64,000 nt of DNA from contig CAZPME010000002.1 in assembly GCA_964587885.1 (NCBI GenBank), positions 62,001-126,000 on the forward strand, given 5' to 3'. Below, piece after piece: positions 24,401-32,762 of this stretch. The number at the start of each line of letters is the position of its first letter. Positions within the stretch are counted from its first letter, which is position 1. Below the pieces are notes generated by a model. That model searched no databases. It was given only the letters and a program-made list of their open reading frames with translations, and was not told where the DNA came from. Both the position numbers and the translations under genes were made by a program. The stretch is from UBA60 sp964587885 (GTDB lineage: Archaea; Thermoplasmatota; Poseidoniia; Poseidoniales; Poseidoniaceae).

Positions 24401-25635
24401 TGCCGGTGAAAAAAACTCTTCAAGATTTGACCCAGCATCTTGAATCCAAGCGTGAGGAATTGCGCCATTGGTTCGCCACGAAACGCGCCGAAATCCCGAT
24501 TCCACTATACGGTTCGGTCGATGTACGAGATTCCGGTTTCAAGGTCTCGGTTGTAGACGCCAATCAGTTTCCTGCCGGATTCAACAATGTGTCTGCAGAA
24601 GATATCATTGGCCTCAGCAATCTTACACGCGAGCACATCGAGAGAATGCACCCAAATACTACCAATGTCCACATTTATCCTGAATCACACACTCGAAATG
24701 CTGGATATGTAGAGAACCTTATCACCCTCAAGAAAATATTGTCTACTGCTGGATATACGGTTACCGTAGGCTCACCAAATTTGGGTGCTTATGGTAGTCT
24801 TGATGGACTGACTGCCCCCCTCGCTCTTGATTACTGTACTGCTGACAGTGAAGACAACTTGATAGTAGAAGGGATGGGAAAACCGGATTTAGTGATTTTA
24901 AACAATGATTTAACCAGCGGAATGTTACCCGGATTAGGAATTGCAACTGTTTCTCCTCCACCACAAATGGGTTGGCATCAGCGCCGGAAATCAGACCATT
25001 TTGCTGCCCTGCAACCATATTGTGAAGAAGTATCAAAACTTCTTGGCATTGACTCTTGGCTATTACTTCCACTGTGGTTTGTAAGTGAGGACAAGTGCTT
25101 GGAAGAGGATGAATGTCTCGAAAAGTTAGTAGTTGATATTGACCATTGTTTGTCGATGATCCAAGAAAAATATGATGAGTATGGAATCGATGAGCAGCCC
25201 CATGTATTTGTGAAAAATGACCGCGGCACCTATGGTTTGGGGATTTTGACTATTACTTCTGGTGACCAATTGATGAATCTATCTAAGCGAAAACTGCACA
25301 AATTGACTTATGGAAAAGGAGGAGCGATGGCAGAGAATTTCCTCATTCAAGAAGGTATTCCAACCGCTTTACAATGGCAAGGATCACCAATTGAGCCAGT
25401 GGTTTATTTGGTCGATGGCGAGGCCGCATCGTGGTTCTATAGAATAAACACCAAGAAGGACAAATATGCAAATCTAAACTCGCCTTCGGCGCAATTCATT
25501 AACCAAGATGAGTTATTGGCAAGCGGTGATGATTGCATTACCGCACATGCTGAAGGTTGGCACGCATTAGTTGCCGAATTGTCGATGTTGGCGCTGGGAG
25601 CAGAACTTGCTGCCTATCAAGGCGGAGATTCGTGA
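24400..25635 (+). CDS. gshA: Glutamate-cysteine ligase, T. ferrooxidans type (probable)
   Basis: 411 residues from the ATG at 24400, overlapping the asnB stop. The sequence resembles the proteobacterial GshA family first defined in Acidithiobacillus: conserved-looking blocks YGSVDVRDSGFKVSVVD, FPAGFNN, IYPESHTRN, FVKNDRGTYGLGI and PVVYLVDGE. The enzyme joins glutamate and cysteine to gamma-glutamylcysteine, the first thiol in glutathione synthesis. No gshB lies nearby, so gamma-glutamylcysteine itself may be the cellular thiol, as in haloarchaea. Its 3' end overlaps the convergent ogt gene by 19 bases. The family assignment is from memory of the motif pattern. Confidence 0.7.
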   Translation: MPVKKTLQDLTQHLESKREELRHWFATKRAEIPIPLYGSVDVRDSGFKVSVVDANQFPAGFNNVSAEDIIGLSNLTREHIERMHPNTTNVHIYPESHTRNAGYVENLITLKKILSTAGYTVTVGSPNLGAYGSLDGLTAPLALDYCTADSEDNLIVEGMGKPDLVILNNDLTSGMLPGLGIATVSPPPQMGWHQRRKSDHFAALQPYCEEVSKLLGIDSWLLLPLWFVSEDKCLEEDECLEKLVVDIDHCLSMIQEKYDEYGIDEQPHVFVKNDRGTYGLGILTITSGDQLMNLSKRKLHKLTYGKGGAMAENFLIQEGIPTALQWQGSPIEPVVYLVDGEAASWFYRINTKKDKYANLNSPSAQFINQDELLASGDDCITAHAEGWHALVAELSMLALGAELAAYQGGDS

Positions 25636-26126
25636 GTCAATAACCACTGTTTAGTTTCCACTCCCCCTAATGCAGAGTAATTTCCTAGGTCACCGGATTT
25701 TGGTAGTACTCTATGGCATGGGACGAGTAGTGGAAGTGGGTTATTTGCCATCGCTGAGCCTACCGCGCGACTGGCTTTCGGGTTGTCGAGAGCGGAAGCG
25801 ATCTCACTATAATTGAAGGTTTCACCAACTTCACTTGATGCCAATAAGCGCCACACTTTTTGGGCAAATTCCCCTCCACTAGAAAGGTCTAATTCCGGCG
25901 GAGAAGGGAGGTTTTTTGGATTATCAAAAAAAACCTCTAACCACCTCTCAGCCTCATCAAGATGAATCTTGAAGATCATGGGGGTTTGGCCAAGTAAAGT
26001 TTGCAGGCGCCTTTGCTTACTGGATTCTTCGGCGTTGATTAATTCAACCCGACAGATACCATTTGCACTGGAGGTGATGGATATTTCACCGATCGGCGAA
26101 GAAATCACGCGACTGTAGGATTGCAT
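25617..26126 (-). CDS. ogt: Methylated-DNA--protein-cysteine methyltransferase
   Basis: 169 residues, the usual size. The suicide alkyl-acceptor site VPCHRVLP is intact, followed by the GNYSALGGVETKQWLL block, and the helix-turn-helix segment (GETFNYSEIASALDNPKASRAVGSAMANNP) includes the arginine-finger motif RAVGSA. It removes O6-alkyl groups from guanine by irreversible transfer to its cysteine. It is the last gene on the minus strand after the respiratory cluster, 14 bases downstream of the small membrane protein gene, so it could share that transcript. Confidence 0.92.
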   Translation of the reverse strand: MQSYSRVISSPIGEISITSSANGICRVELINAEESSKQRRLQTLLGQTPMIFKIHLDEAERWLEVFFDNPKNLPSPPELDLSSGGEFAQKVWRLLASSEVGETFNYSEIASALDNPKASRAVGSAMANNPLPLLVPCHRVLPKSGDLGNYSALGGVETKQWLLTHESPP

Positions 26127-26140
26127 GCAGATAACTTCAC

Positions 26141-26443
26141 TTATTCTTCCTTTGGTGTTTCTACCTCAGCATCAGGGGTGCTCATGCCGACAATTTCGAA
26201 GTTGCTCGGAAACAATGCGACAATAGTTCCAGCAAGTAACAAACCGATACCCCAAACTGGCATTCCTTGAACTAATAGAAGTTCAAGTCCAATTACAAAG
26301 AGAATTAGACCGCCGACATTGGATAGCCATACTAATTGCTTGAAGGTACCCAATGATACGCCTTGACTGGTTCCTGAAACACTGGATGGGCCAAATTCTG
26401 CACCGAATTTAATTGGCTCATTATTTGCTTTGTCTTGACTCAT
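26141..26443 (-). CDS. Two-span membrane protein of the respiratory operon
   Basis: 100 residues from the ATG at 26443, supported by GGTGA six bases upstream; that ribosome binding site lies over the stop of the ferredoxin gene. Two transmembrane helices are visible (LVWLSNVGGLILFVIGLELLLV and WGIGLLLAGTIVALF) with a short charged N-terminus and an acidic C-terminus (DAEVETPKEE). No family is recognised. Its coupling to the ferredoxin gene suggests a small structural subunit of the cytochrome b6/Rieske/Hdr complex. Confidence 0.65.
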   Translation of the reverse strand: MSQDKANNEPIKFGAEFGPSSVSGTSQGVSLGTFKQLVWLSNVGGLILFVIGLELLLVQGMPVWGIGLLLAGTIVALFPSNFEIVGMSTPDAEVETPKEE

Positions 26444-26448
26444 TAGTG

Positions 26449-26829
26449 TCACCTATCCAACATCACAATAGCATCGGTTGGGCATGCTATAACGCACAGT
26501 CGGCAACCGGTACAAGCATCGCGAATTATTTTCGCCTTTTTGTTGACTTCATTATCCATTAAAGGGCTAGCTAAAGGCGTATCGTACATTTCAATCGCAT
26601 CATCATCACAGACCAAATCACACTGGTCGCAACCGATACATAGGTTGGCATGGACAAAGGCCACGGTGTCTTCACCACCTTTGGTTTCTTCTTTGCGAGC
26701 CTCGTGTTTACGATCAAGGGAATTGCGAATACGCTTTGCCTCTAGGGCGCGCCTTTCGGACAATTCTTTTGGAGAAGTCATCTCACTCAACTTGGCGATA
26801 GCGGACGAGGTTTCAAGCCTGCCCATCAT
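26449..26829 (-). CDS. 2[4Fe-4S] ferredoxin-like protein of the respiratory operon
   Basis: 126 residues. The C-terminal 75 residues hold two complete [4Fe-4S] motifs: CIGCDQCDLVC and CTGCRLCVIACP, with an insertion of about 30 residues between them. The N-terminal 50 residues are charged and helical (KELSERRALEAKRIRNSLDRK). It starts five bases after the stop of the cytochrome b-HdrD fusion and is thus surely in the same operon. It is a good candidate for shuttling electrons to or from the HdrD-like domain on the cytoplasmic face. Confidence 0.85.
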   Translation of the reverse strand: MMGRLETSSAIAKLSEMTSPKELSERRALEAKRIRNSLDRKHEARKEETKGGEDTVAFVHANLCIGCDQCDLVCDDDAIEMYDTPLASPLMDNEVNKKAKIIRDACTGCRLCVIACPTDAIVMLDR

Positions 26830-26833
26830 TCAT

Positions 26834-29605
26834 TCAAGCGGTAACCTTGTCTGTCGTTGTAGACACAGCCGATTCTTCACTGCTTACAGACTTACGGTTT
26901 TCAACCTGCTTGGCGAGGAATGAAACTACATCTAAGATTTCAATATCATTACGTGGGTCACCTTCGAATTTAAGGCATTCAAAGTGGCTGACACACTTCG
27001 GGCATGAAGTGAGTACGACGTCTGCTCCAGTTGCCCTCATTTCGTCAAAGCGAGACACTCGCAGAGCACGGCTATTCTCATTGCAGGCCATCATGCTTGA
27101 GACACCACAGCACATTGCATCTTCCCCGTGATGCTCCATTTCGACTAATTCAACTCCTTCGACTGCCTTAACTAAATCTCGAGGTTCATCGTAGATCCCC
27201 ATTTGTCGACCTAATCGACAAGGGTCGTGATAGGTTACCTTGAGATCTTCTTCAGTTGATAGATTCGTGTCGAAGCCTTTCTCGGTTAGGAATTCAGTGG
27301 TGTGCATTACTTTGATGTCTTCAAGTTCATAATCACGTGCGAAGGTACGGAAACATTCGGCACAACTACTGACCAAAGTATCAATGCCACTGGCTTGCAA
27401 TTTCTTTTGATTGTAGGCCTTCAATTTTTCAAATACTTCAGTCATTCCTTGCCACTTTTGGTCGTGACCACAACACTTGAGGAAGTCACGCCCGAGATAA
27501 GATACGTTTTCTCCCATGTCTTCAAACAGAGTGAAAGCTGCAGTAGTTGCATCACCGAGATTCATCTCACCTTGGTTTACATGGCTGAAAATCATCTCTT
27601 GGTCCAAGTAGTCGACACATCCAGGGTAGTATCCGATATTAGAGTCGATAGGGTAATCGCTGACTGCGGTGAAGTCAGCATCGGCATCTTCTTCAGCCTC
27701 TGCTGCTAATACCGCTTGCAGAACTGTGTGTGGTATTTCTGCTGCTGGTGGGCCGCCGACGACAAGGTTGCGGCGTATGTCGACATAGGAATCGTAATCG
27801 ACAAGTTGTGGGCAAGCATTGGTACAAGCCGAACAAGTTAGGCAAGTGTACATCGGCACACCGTCGTCTTCGTTATTCCAGGTGTTGTAGATGATGTTGA
27901 GTTTGTCTCCTGCGTTAAACAGTCGTACTGGACAAGCATCGTCACACAAGTCACACCCGTAGCACTTGTTCATTTCATATTCATAGCCGCGTGCCATCTT
28001 GCGCAAAACCAACCAACATAGGGCTCCAAGTGTGAGAGGCGGGATAAATAGTGTGTAGATTAATTTCGCATCAAGAGATTTCGGATTGACGTGGAAATCG
28101 GGGTTTTCGACAACCCCATATGACCCCATAGCCGCCATTTCGGTATCGTTTGAAAGGTTGACTACGGTTCCAGAGTCATCGTATAGGAATAGTGGTTGAT
28201 ATGCTGTAATGGAGAATGAAGATGTTACGTAGATACTCTGATTATTGGCTAATACGGAATCAGAGGTCAAGTCGAATTGATAGGTATATTCACGGCCACT
28301 ATCGAGTTCTAGTTCAAGTGCCTCACAGCCCTTTGACTCTGCTATAACCTTTCCATCTTGCATTATGGCTAGGGTTGAGTCGAGCATGGTTAGGGTTTTG
28401 ACTCCATCGATTTTTCTTTCACTTGGCCTTGCTTCGCAAGTTACATCGACGATAACCGTCTCAAGACCTTCATCGGTTATAGTCATCGCTCCGGACATAT
28501 GAGTCGATTCTTGTCCACTATGGTTGCTAGAACCAGAAGCGGCATTGATGCCGGCTTCGGGTTGCTGATGGCCATTATTGTTAGCGAAATCAATGAGATA
28601 TTGCTGTGTTGGTTGGAATATGGTCCATTGCATCCAGTCACGGGCTGGAACTTCAAGAGACGGATAGGGCTGAGAAAACTCATTGGCATCGTGAAGATGG
28701 TAATCGCTGGGCTGACTGCGCATTTTTTCTAATTCTTCAATATCTTCCATAGCCCCCAATCCATTTGCGTCCCAGAAGCCATTATTGTAAATCGGCCAAG
28801 TCCAAGCGGAAAATGCGATAGCGATAATTAGTGCTCCAACGGAAACTTGCTTGCCAAGGTTAGGAGTTAATCCCGCACCCATTGAATTGACGAGGAACCA
28901 TCTAATTCCTAAGTAGAGGACAATCCAGATCAAAATTCCAGTCATTAACCACGGTATTGAGTTGAAAACTTCCGCAACCCAAGGTTCGCGAACCCCGCAA
29001 ACCAAATCTCCATGACTATCCAGTTTACAGAAGTCGGAACGATTTTTCCCATATAGGTCGAGGAAGATATTGATTGAGAAAACCGAAATAAACCAGATAT
29101 GGCCGAGATAAATGACTCCTGCTGTGGCGAAAGCCGGGTCTTCTACACCCCGCTTTTCACGACCACCCAAGAATGGTGGTAAAGCCAGGATGCCGACTGG
29201 AATTCCGGTTAGGAAACTGCCCCACCATGCTGCGTTCCAAGATATAACTGGTTGGCCGAAGAAATCGCCAAGTGGTCCGATTGGGATTTCGAACTGAGGC
29301 AGATATTCGCCCCATCGTAGGTATCCATATGAGAATAGTACATACCAATCGGGGAATACGAATCCGGCTTGAGCGAATGGATCAGCGGCTGAGTGAAGTG
29401 GCGGCGGAATTAGCCAAGAATAGAAGAGAAGAACGGCCATGATGGCGCCGAAAATGATACTGTCACGCAAGACTTCATGCGGCCAAAATGGATGTCCACT
29501 CATCTCACGTACGCGCTTTTCATCAGCCGACTTGAGTTTCTCTTTTTCCTGCATATAGGTACCTGCAACGCGGCCGAAATTTTCGATAAGTCCCATAATT
29601 TCCAA
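26834..29605 (-). CDS. Fusion: cytochrome b C-terminal half + HdrD-like Fe-S/CCG module
   Basis: 923 residues. Residues about 45-275 are membrane helices equivalent to cytochrome b C-terminal half/subunit IV, with PDWY at 85-88 where the quinol-site signature is PEWY. Residues about 280-515 form a large non-membrane domain, followed by another helix (about 515-535, LIYTLFIPPLTLGALCWLVL). Then come two [4Fe-4S] motifs (Cys548/551/554/558 and 588/591/594/598) and two CCG domains: Cys663, 711-712, 748, 751 and Cys796, 832-833, 868, 871, the noncubane-cluster pattern of heterodisulfide reductase HdrD/HdrB and GlpC. It is flanked by cytochrome b6-like and ferredoxin genes. The likely role is quinol oxidation/reduction joined to a thiol/disulfide or other two-electron site; direction and substrate are unknown. 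Confidence 0.85.
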   Translation of the reverse strand: MEIMGLIENFGRVAGTYMQEKEKLKSADEKRVREMSGHPFWPHEVLRDSIIFGAIMAVLLFYSWLIPPPLHSAADPFAQAGFVFPDWYVLFSYGYLRWGEYLPQFEIPIGPLGDFFGQPVISWNAAWWGSFLTGIPVGILALPPFLGGREKRGVEDPAFATAGVIYLGHIWFISVFSINIFLDLYGKNRSDFCKLDSHGDLVCGVREPWVAEVFNSIPWLMTGILIWIVLYLGIRWFLVNSMGAGLTPNLGKQVSVGALIIAIAFSAWTWPIYNNGFWDANGLGAMEDIEELEKMRSQPSDYHLHDANEFSQPYPSLEVPARDWMQWTIFQPTQQYLIDFANNNGHQQPEAGINAASGSSNHSGQESTHMSGAMTITDEGLETVIVDVTCEARPSERKIDGVKTLTMLDSTLAIMQDGKVIAESKGCEALELELDSGREYTYQFDLTSDSVLANNQSIYVTSSFSITAYQPLFLYDDSGTVVNLSNDTEMAAMGSYGVVENPDFHVNPKSLDAKLIYTLFIPPLTLGALCWLVLRKMARGYEYEMNKCYGCDLCDDACPVRLFNAGDKLNIIYNTWNNEDDGVPMYTCLTCSACTNACPQLVDYDSYVDIRRNLVVGGPPAAEIPHTVLQAVLAAEAEEDADADFTAVSDYPIDSNIGYYPGCVDYLDQEMIFSHVNQGEMNLGDATTAAFTLFEDMGENVSYLGRDFLKCCGHDQKWQGMTEVFEKLKAYNQKKLQASGIDTLVSSCAECFRTFARDYELEDIKVMHTTEFLTEKGFDTNLSTEEDLKVTYHDPCRLGRQMGIYDEPRDLVKAVEGVELVEMEHHGEDAMCCGVSSMMACNENSRALRVSRFDEMRATGADVVLTSCPKCVSHFECLKFEGDPRNDIEILDVVSFLAKQVENRKSVSSEESAVSTTTDKVTA

Positions 29606-29609
29606 CTCC

Positions 29610-30476
29610 TCAATGTGGCTCCGCGATGCCTTGAACCCAGACGATAAACAGATGCACCAATATTAGTGAAGTCACTACTACGGGCAGGATGAAAACGTGG
29701 ATGAAATACATACGAGTAACGGTGCCTGGAGTCAAACTCGTACCATTAAACATCGCAGTCGCGACATATTTTCCGATTAGTGGGGTAGAATTAGCCATGT
29801 TTATTCCAATAGTAGCCGCACCAAAGGCCAAACTATCCCACGGCAGTAGATAGCCAGAATATCCGAAGAATATGGTAAAGAACATCAAAGCCACTCCAAT
29901 CAGCCAATTCAATTCACGAGGATTGCGGTATGCACCTGTGAAGTATACGCGGCACATATGCAAAAATACACTCGCAACCATGAAGTGAGTCGCCCAATGG
30001 TGAACCGAACGAATGATGTATCCGAATGGTAATTCTAGCATAATGAATTGCATGCTGGCATAGGCTGGGCTGGGGTCACCATCACCACCTGGGACGTAGA
30101 AAATCCCCAGTACAGTCCCAGTAATAACCAAGATGATGAAGGCTAGGAATGAAATTCCACCTAGGCAATAAAGTGGATACCAGTACCAAATAATTCGAAG
30201 TTTGTATTTCTCAGCATGGGTCATCGGCATTTGTCTGTGGACATTGTAGTAGGCGTTACGACTCATCGCCCAATAATCTTGAATTCTAAATCTAGTATCA
30301 AGCCAGGAAAAGACCCACAGGAATGAGCGCTCAGCAATCCCCATTTTTCCCGTAGATTCGACCGCTCGCAATAATTCACGACGCGGCATATCCTCATTTT
30401 CCTTACGCAATGTAAAGGCAACAAGTACGGTGACAAAGGCGATAAAGAACCAAAGAATCCAGAATATTGCACTCAT
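29610..30476 (-). CDS. Cytochrome b6-like subunit
   Basis: 288 residues with an extra N-terminal helix (1-22) and then four core helices. The two haem-b pairs are His159/His173 and His260/His275; the second pair is separated by 14 residues, the cytochrome b6 spacing, not the 13 of mitochondrial cytochrome b. Cys104 sits in YCLGG at the place of the b6 cysteine that binds the extra haem c(n) covalently. GYLLPWD and NPRELNW are also b6-like. It carries electrons from quinol across the membrane. The gene lies between the Rieske gene and the fusion gene encoding the other cytochrome b half, with four bases to the latter. Confidence 0.92.
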   Translation of the reverse strand: MSAIFWILWFFIAFVTVLVAFTLRKENEDMPRRELLRAVESTGKMGIAERSFLWVFSWLDTRFRIQDYWAMSRNAYYNVHRQMPMTHAEKYKLRIIWYWYPLYCLGGISFLAFIILVITGTVLGIFYVPGGDGDPSPAYASMQFIMLELPFGYIIRSVHHWATHFMVASVFLHMCRVYFTGAYRNPRELNWLIGVALMFFTIFFGYSGYLLPWDSLAFGAATIGINMANSTPLIGKYVATAMFNGTSLTPGTVTRMYFIHVFILPVVVTSLILVHLFIVWVQGIAEPH

Positions 30477-30485
30477 ATTTTCACC

Positions 30486-31334
30486 TCAATCACAGTAAGT
30501 TAACCAATCTGTATAGTCAGTGATTCCTTCAATCACATCGTTGTTGATAGCAATAGGGATAATTGGCAATCCTACAGGAGCAGGGCCACCAGCACAGCGA
30601 ATTCCAGCATAGGTAAACATCTTTCCATTGGCTCGATTGCGATTCTTATTCATTTCTAATGCAGTCGGGTCAAATCGGCTTGAATGGCAGATGCAGAACA
30701 ATTTGCTACCTCCATCATCGGTTCCACCTGAACTCCAACTGTCGGCAGTATATTGATTGGTTACAAGTTGCCAACCTGGGATACAGCACAAATGAGTGCA
30801 GCGACTGAATACCATAACGATGTCTTCACTTGGAAATAGACGTGGGTCAACATCACTCATATCTTCAAAGTGTCCAACGTATTTTCCTCCAACATCATAA
30901 CCATCCATTAATTGGAAGCGGGGTTTGTTGTCGACAAGAGGAGTGTTAGCATTTTTTGAATTCGGAACATAAGTAACGTTCACTGGAAGACCATTCCATA
31001 CTCCTTGAGCGCCAGACACCCCAATACCACTCTTGGCTGCTTCTGCGACGAAATGACTTTTTTGCATTGTTTGTAAGTGCATACTACCGTACCACGCCTC
31101 ATCTTCTCGTCCTTTAGCCCAATACTTGACTCCGAGGTCGCCTGAGCCACCACCACCAGTCGGCATTATTAGAGAAGCAAAGCCGAGCGCGCCCAGACTA
31201 GCGGCGAGAACACCACCCGCCGCATTGAAGCCATAGCGGAGAAATTGCCGACGATTCATTTGGCGACCATCAACCACAACCTTATCCTGAGATTCAGCAT
31301 TTGGTGCTTGACGTAAATTGTATCTGCTCATCAT
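30486..31334 (-). CDS. Rieske [2Fe-2S] protein
   Basis: 282 residues. A twin-arginine-type N-terminus (RRQFLRYGF at about 28-36) followed by a hydrophobic segment (about 39-57) anchors it to the membrane. Cluster ligands are Cys179-Thr-His181 and Cys214-Ile-Cys216-His217, and Cys183/Cys216 can form the usual disulfide (CTHLC and CICHSSRFDP). The head domain is longer than typical, with about 120 residues before the first ligand box. It accepts the first electron from quinol at the outer face of the complex. Its natural acceptor (cytochrome c, cupredoxin or other) is not encoded in the window. Confidence 0.92.
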   Translation of the reverse strand: MMSRYNLRQAPNAESQDKVVVDGRQMNRRQFLRYGFNAAGGVLAASLGALGFASLIMPTGGGGSGDLGVKYWAKGREDEAWYGSMHLQTMQKSHFVAEAAKSGIGVSGAQGVWNGLPVNVTYVPNSKNANTPLVDNKPRFQLMDGYDVGGKYVGHFEDMSDVDPRLFPSEDIVMVFSRCTHLCCIPGWQLVTNQYTADSWSSGGTDDGGSKLFCICHSSRFDPTALEMNKNRNRANGKMFTYAGIRCAGGPAPVGLPIIPIAINNDVIEGITDYTDWLTYCD

Positions 31335-31340
31335 TACACC

Positions 31341-31790
31341 TCAGACCTTGTATTCGACCCAATCCTTTGGGTGTTCTGGAACATACTTATTGCGTCGATG
31401 CTTGATAATTATCAAGTCGGGCATTACGAATTTCATGTAGATGATTCCCATCATTATCATGGTAGTTAGACCCATTGCGAAGTCAAAAGAGAGTATTTGT
31501 TGGTCCCAATGATTGAACAAGCCATATAGTAAATTGGCAAACCAATACAAGGTCCAAAAGATTCCCCAAATGAAGAATAGAACCACAAGTGCACTGCCGC
31601 CGCTAGGGGCCAAGGAAGCATTGATGACAGTACCTGGCTCAGCCGGATTGAATACTCCGTGGTCTACAGCTGAAAGGTAGGTTTCCTCATCGAGTTCAAC
31701 TTCCTCAAGAGCCTTACGGGCATCTTCGACGCTGACTTTACCGCTGGCTACCTCATGTAAGAGTTGAGTCACCATGTCTTTCTGCATCAT
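31341..31790 (-). CDS. Small membrane subunit of the b6/Rieske operon
   Basis: 149 residues. The N-terminal 45 residues are charged and helical (ASGKVSVEDARKALEEVELDEETYL), followed by two transmembrane helices (ALVVLFFIWGIFWTLYWFANLLYG and FAMGLTTMIMMGIIYMKFV) and a basic C-terminus. No family recognised. A near-perfect GAGGTGAT stands just before its ATG, which overlaps the stop of the preceding gene; the Rieske gene starts six bases after its own stop. An accessory or assembly subunit of the complex is the natural inference. Confidence 0.7.
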   Translation of the reverse strand: MMQKDMVTQLLHEVASGKVSVEDARKALEEVELDEETYLSAVDHGVFNPAEPGTVINASLAPSGGSALVVLFFIWGIFWTLYWFANLLYGLFNHWDQQILSFDFAMGLTTMIMMGIIYMKFVMPDLIIIKHRRNKYVPEHPKDWVEYKV

Positions 31791-32614
31791 TGATCACCTC
31801 GTCGCATATACTTGTAACGCAGGCGCAACAGATTACTGCGTCCTTTGTAAGAAGTTGAAAACCCATAGCGTAACATTACGCCACAGAATAAGATGACCAT
31901 GATGACGGCATTGAATCCAAGCAGGCCTAGCCAATGAGCACGGAATGGTGCACCCATATGGTGGAGATCGATGTGGCCATCACCAGATTCGGGTGGGACA
32001 ACATTGCCATCACCGGCGAAAATCATTCGCAAGCGACCATCGTCTTCACTCGCCTCAGAAAGAGCGAATGTCAGTTGATTCCACATGTCGTCATCACCAT
32101 TCAAGCCATCCCCATTGACGCTGTTGCCGGTAATCCAAAAGGATACATGTCCAGTTCCTTCTACTGGTGCTGTCCATGACACCAGCCATGAGCGACTATC
32201 TTCATTTCCACCTCCTGAGGTGTGGGTTAAGGAAGAAGTGTCTTCATTCCAATTCTGAACCTTACTATCATAACCTTCACCACCCGCCAATACCCCAGCA
32301 CTTACTCGAATAGCAAATCCTGCTGAGTTTGACCCCGAGACACTAGGTCCGCCTACAACTTGTACGTTGAAGGTATAGGTGCTTCCAGCCACCCATTGAT
32401 AGGGGACTTGGTCAGCCAATATTGTAACTGAGTGAGATTGGCTAGTAGCATGGCAAAGACAGCCTTCTTTAGCGACATCAGTAATTTCGCCATTTGGACC
32501 AGTTTGACTCCCTCCGATTCCGGTGCCGAAGGCAGTACTCTGCAATGGAAGTAGCAAAGCCAAGCAAATGAGGGCGACGATACCGACCCTGCTAGAGTAA
32601 TGTCTCCTTCGCAT
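31787..32614 (-). CDS. Secreted membrane-anchored CxCH protein (choice-of-anchor/reelin-like domain)
   Basis: 275 residues, first gene of the respiratory operon. Signal peptide at about 10-30 (VGIVALICLALLLPLQSTAFG), a CxCH group at Cys52-Leu-Cys54-His55 (EGCLCHATS), a beta-sandwich to about 215, one transmembrane helix at about 225-247 and a basic tail (RLRYKYMRRGDQ). The CxCH start followed by SHSVTIL, the Y-x-x-G-x-x-Y strand and GFAIRVSAGVL resemble the DOMON/Reeler-like choice-of-anchor domains in which this group recurs. The motif is not a standard CxxCH haem c site, so haem binding is uncertain. Position suggests a periplasmic-side electron-transfer or docking subunit. Confidence 0.7.
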   Translation of the reverse strand: MRRRHYSSRVGIVALICLALLLPLQSTAFGTGIGGSQTGPNGEITDVAKEGCLCHATSQSHSVTILADQVPYQWVAGSTYTFNVQVVGGPSVSGSNSAGFAIRVSAGVLAGGEGYDSKVQNWNEDTSSLTHTSGGGNEDSRSWLVSWTAPVEGTGHVSFWITGNSVNGDGLNGDDDMWNQLTFALSEASEDDGRLRMIFAGDGNVVPPESGDGHIDLHHMGAPFRAHWLGLLGFNAVIMVILFCGVMLRYGFSTSYKGRSNLLRLRYKYMRRGDQ

Positions 32615-32668
32615 CCGCTCACCTATGTGAAACCGGCGACCGCTGTCTAATCAATAAACGTTGTTCAT

Positions 32669-32683
32669 CACCCCGTAGGGGTG
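32669..32683. promoter_or_regulatory. Palindrome between respiratory operon and TPR gene
   Basis: CACCCC-GTA-GGGGTG lies in the divergent gap between the respiratory operon start (32614) and the TPR gene. It belongs to the same class of C4/G4 palindromes seen at 2295, 20289 and 58213 and could control either direction. Confidence 0.35.
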
Positions 32684-32762
32684 GGGCTTTGCGGCAATAC
32701 ATTAGTAGGTGCGGAGTAGGAGTTTAATTGACATCTTACCAACCCGCCCAAGGGCAAGGCTC

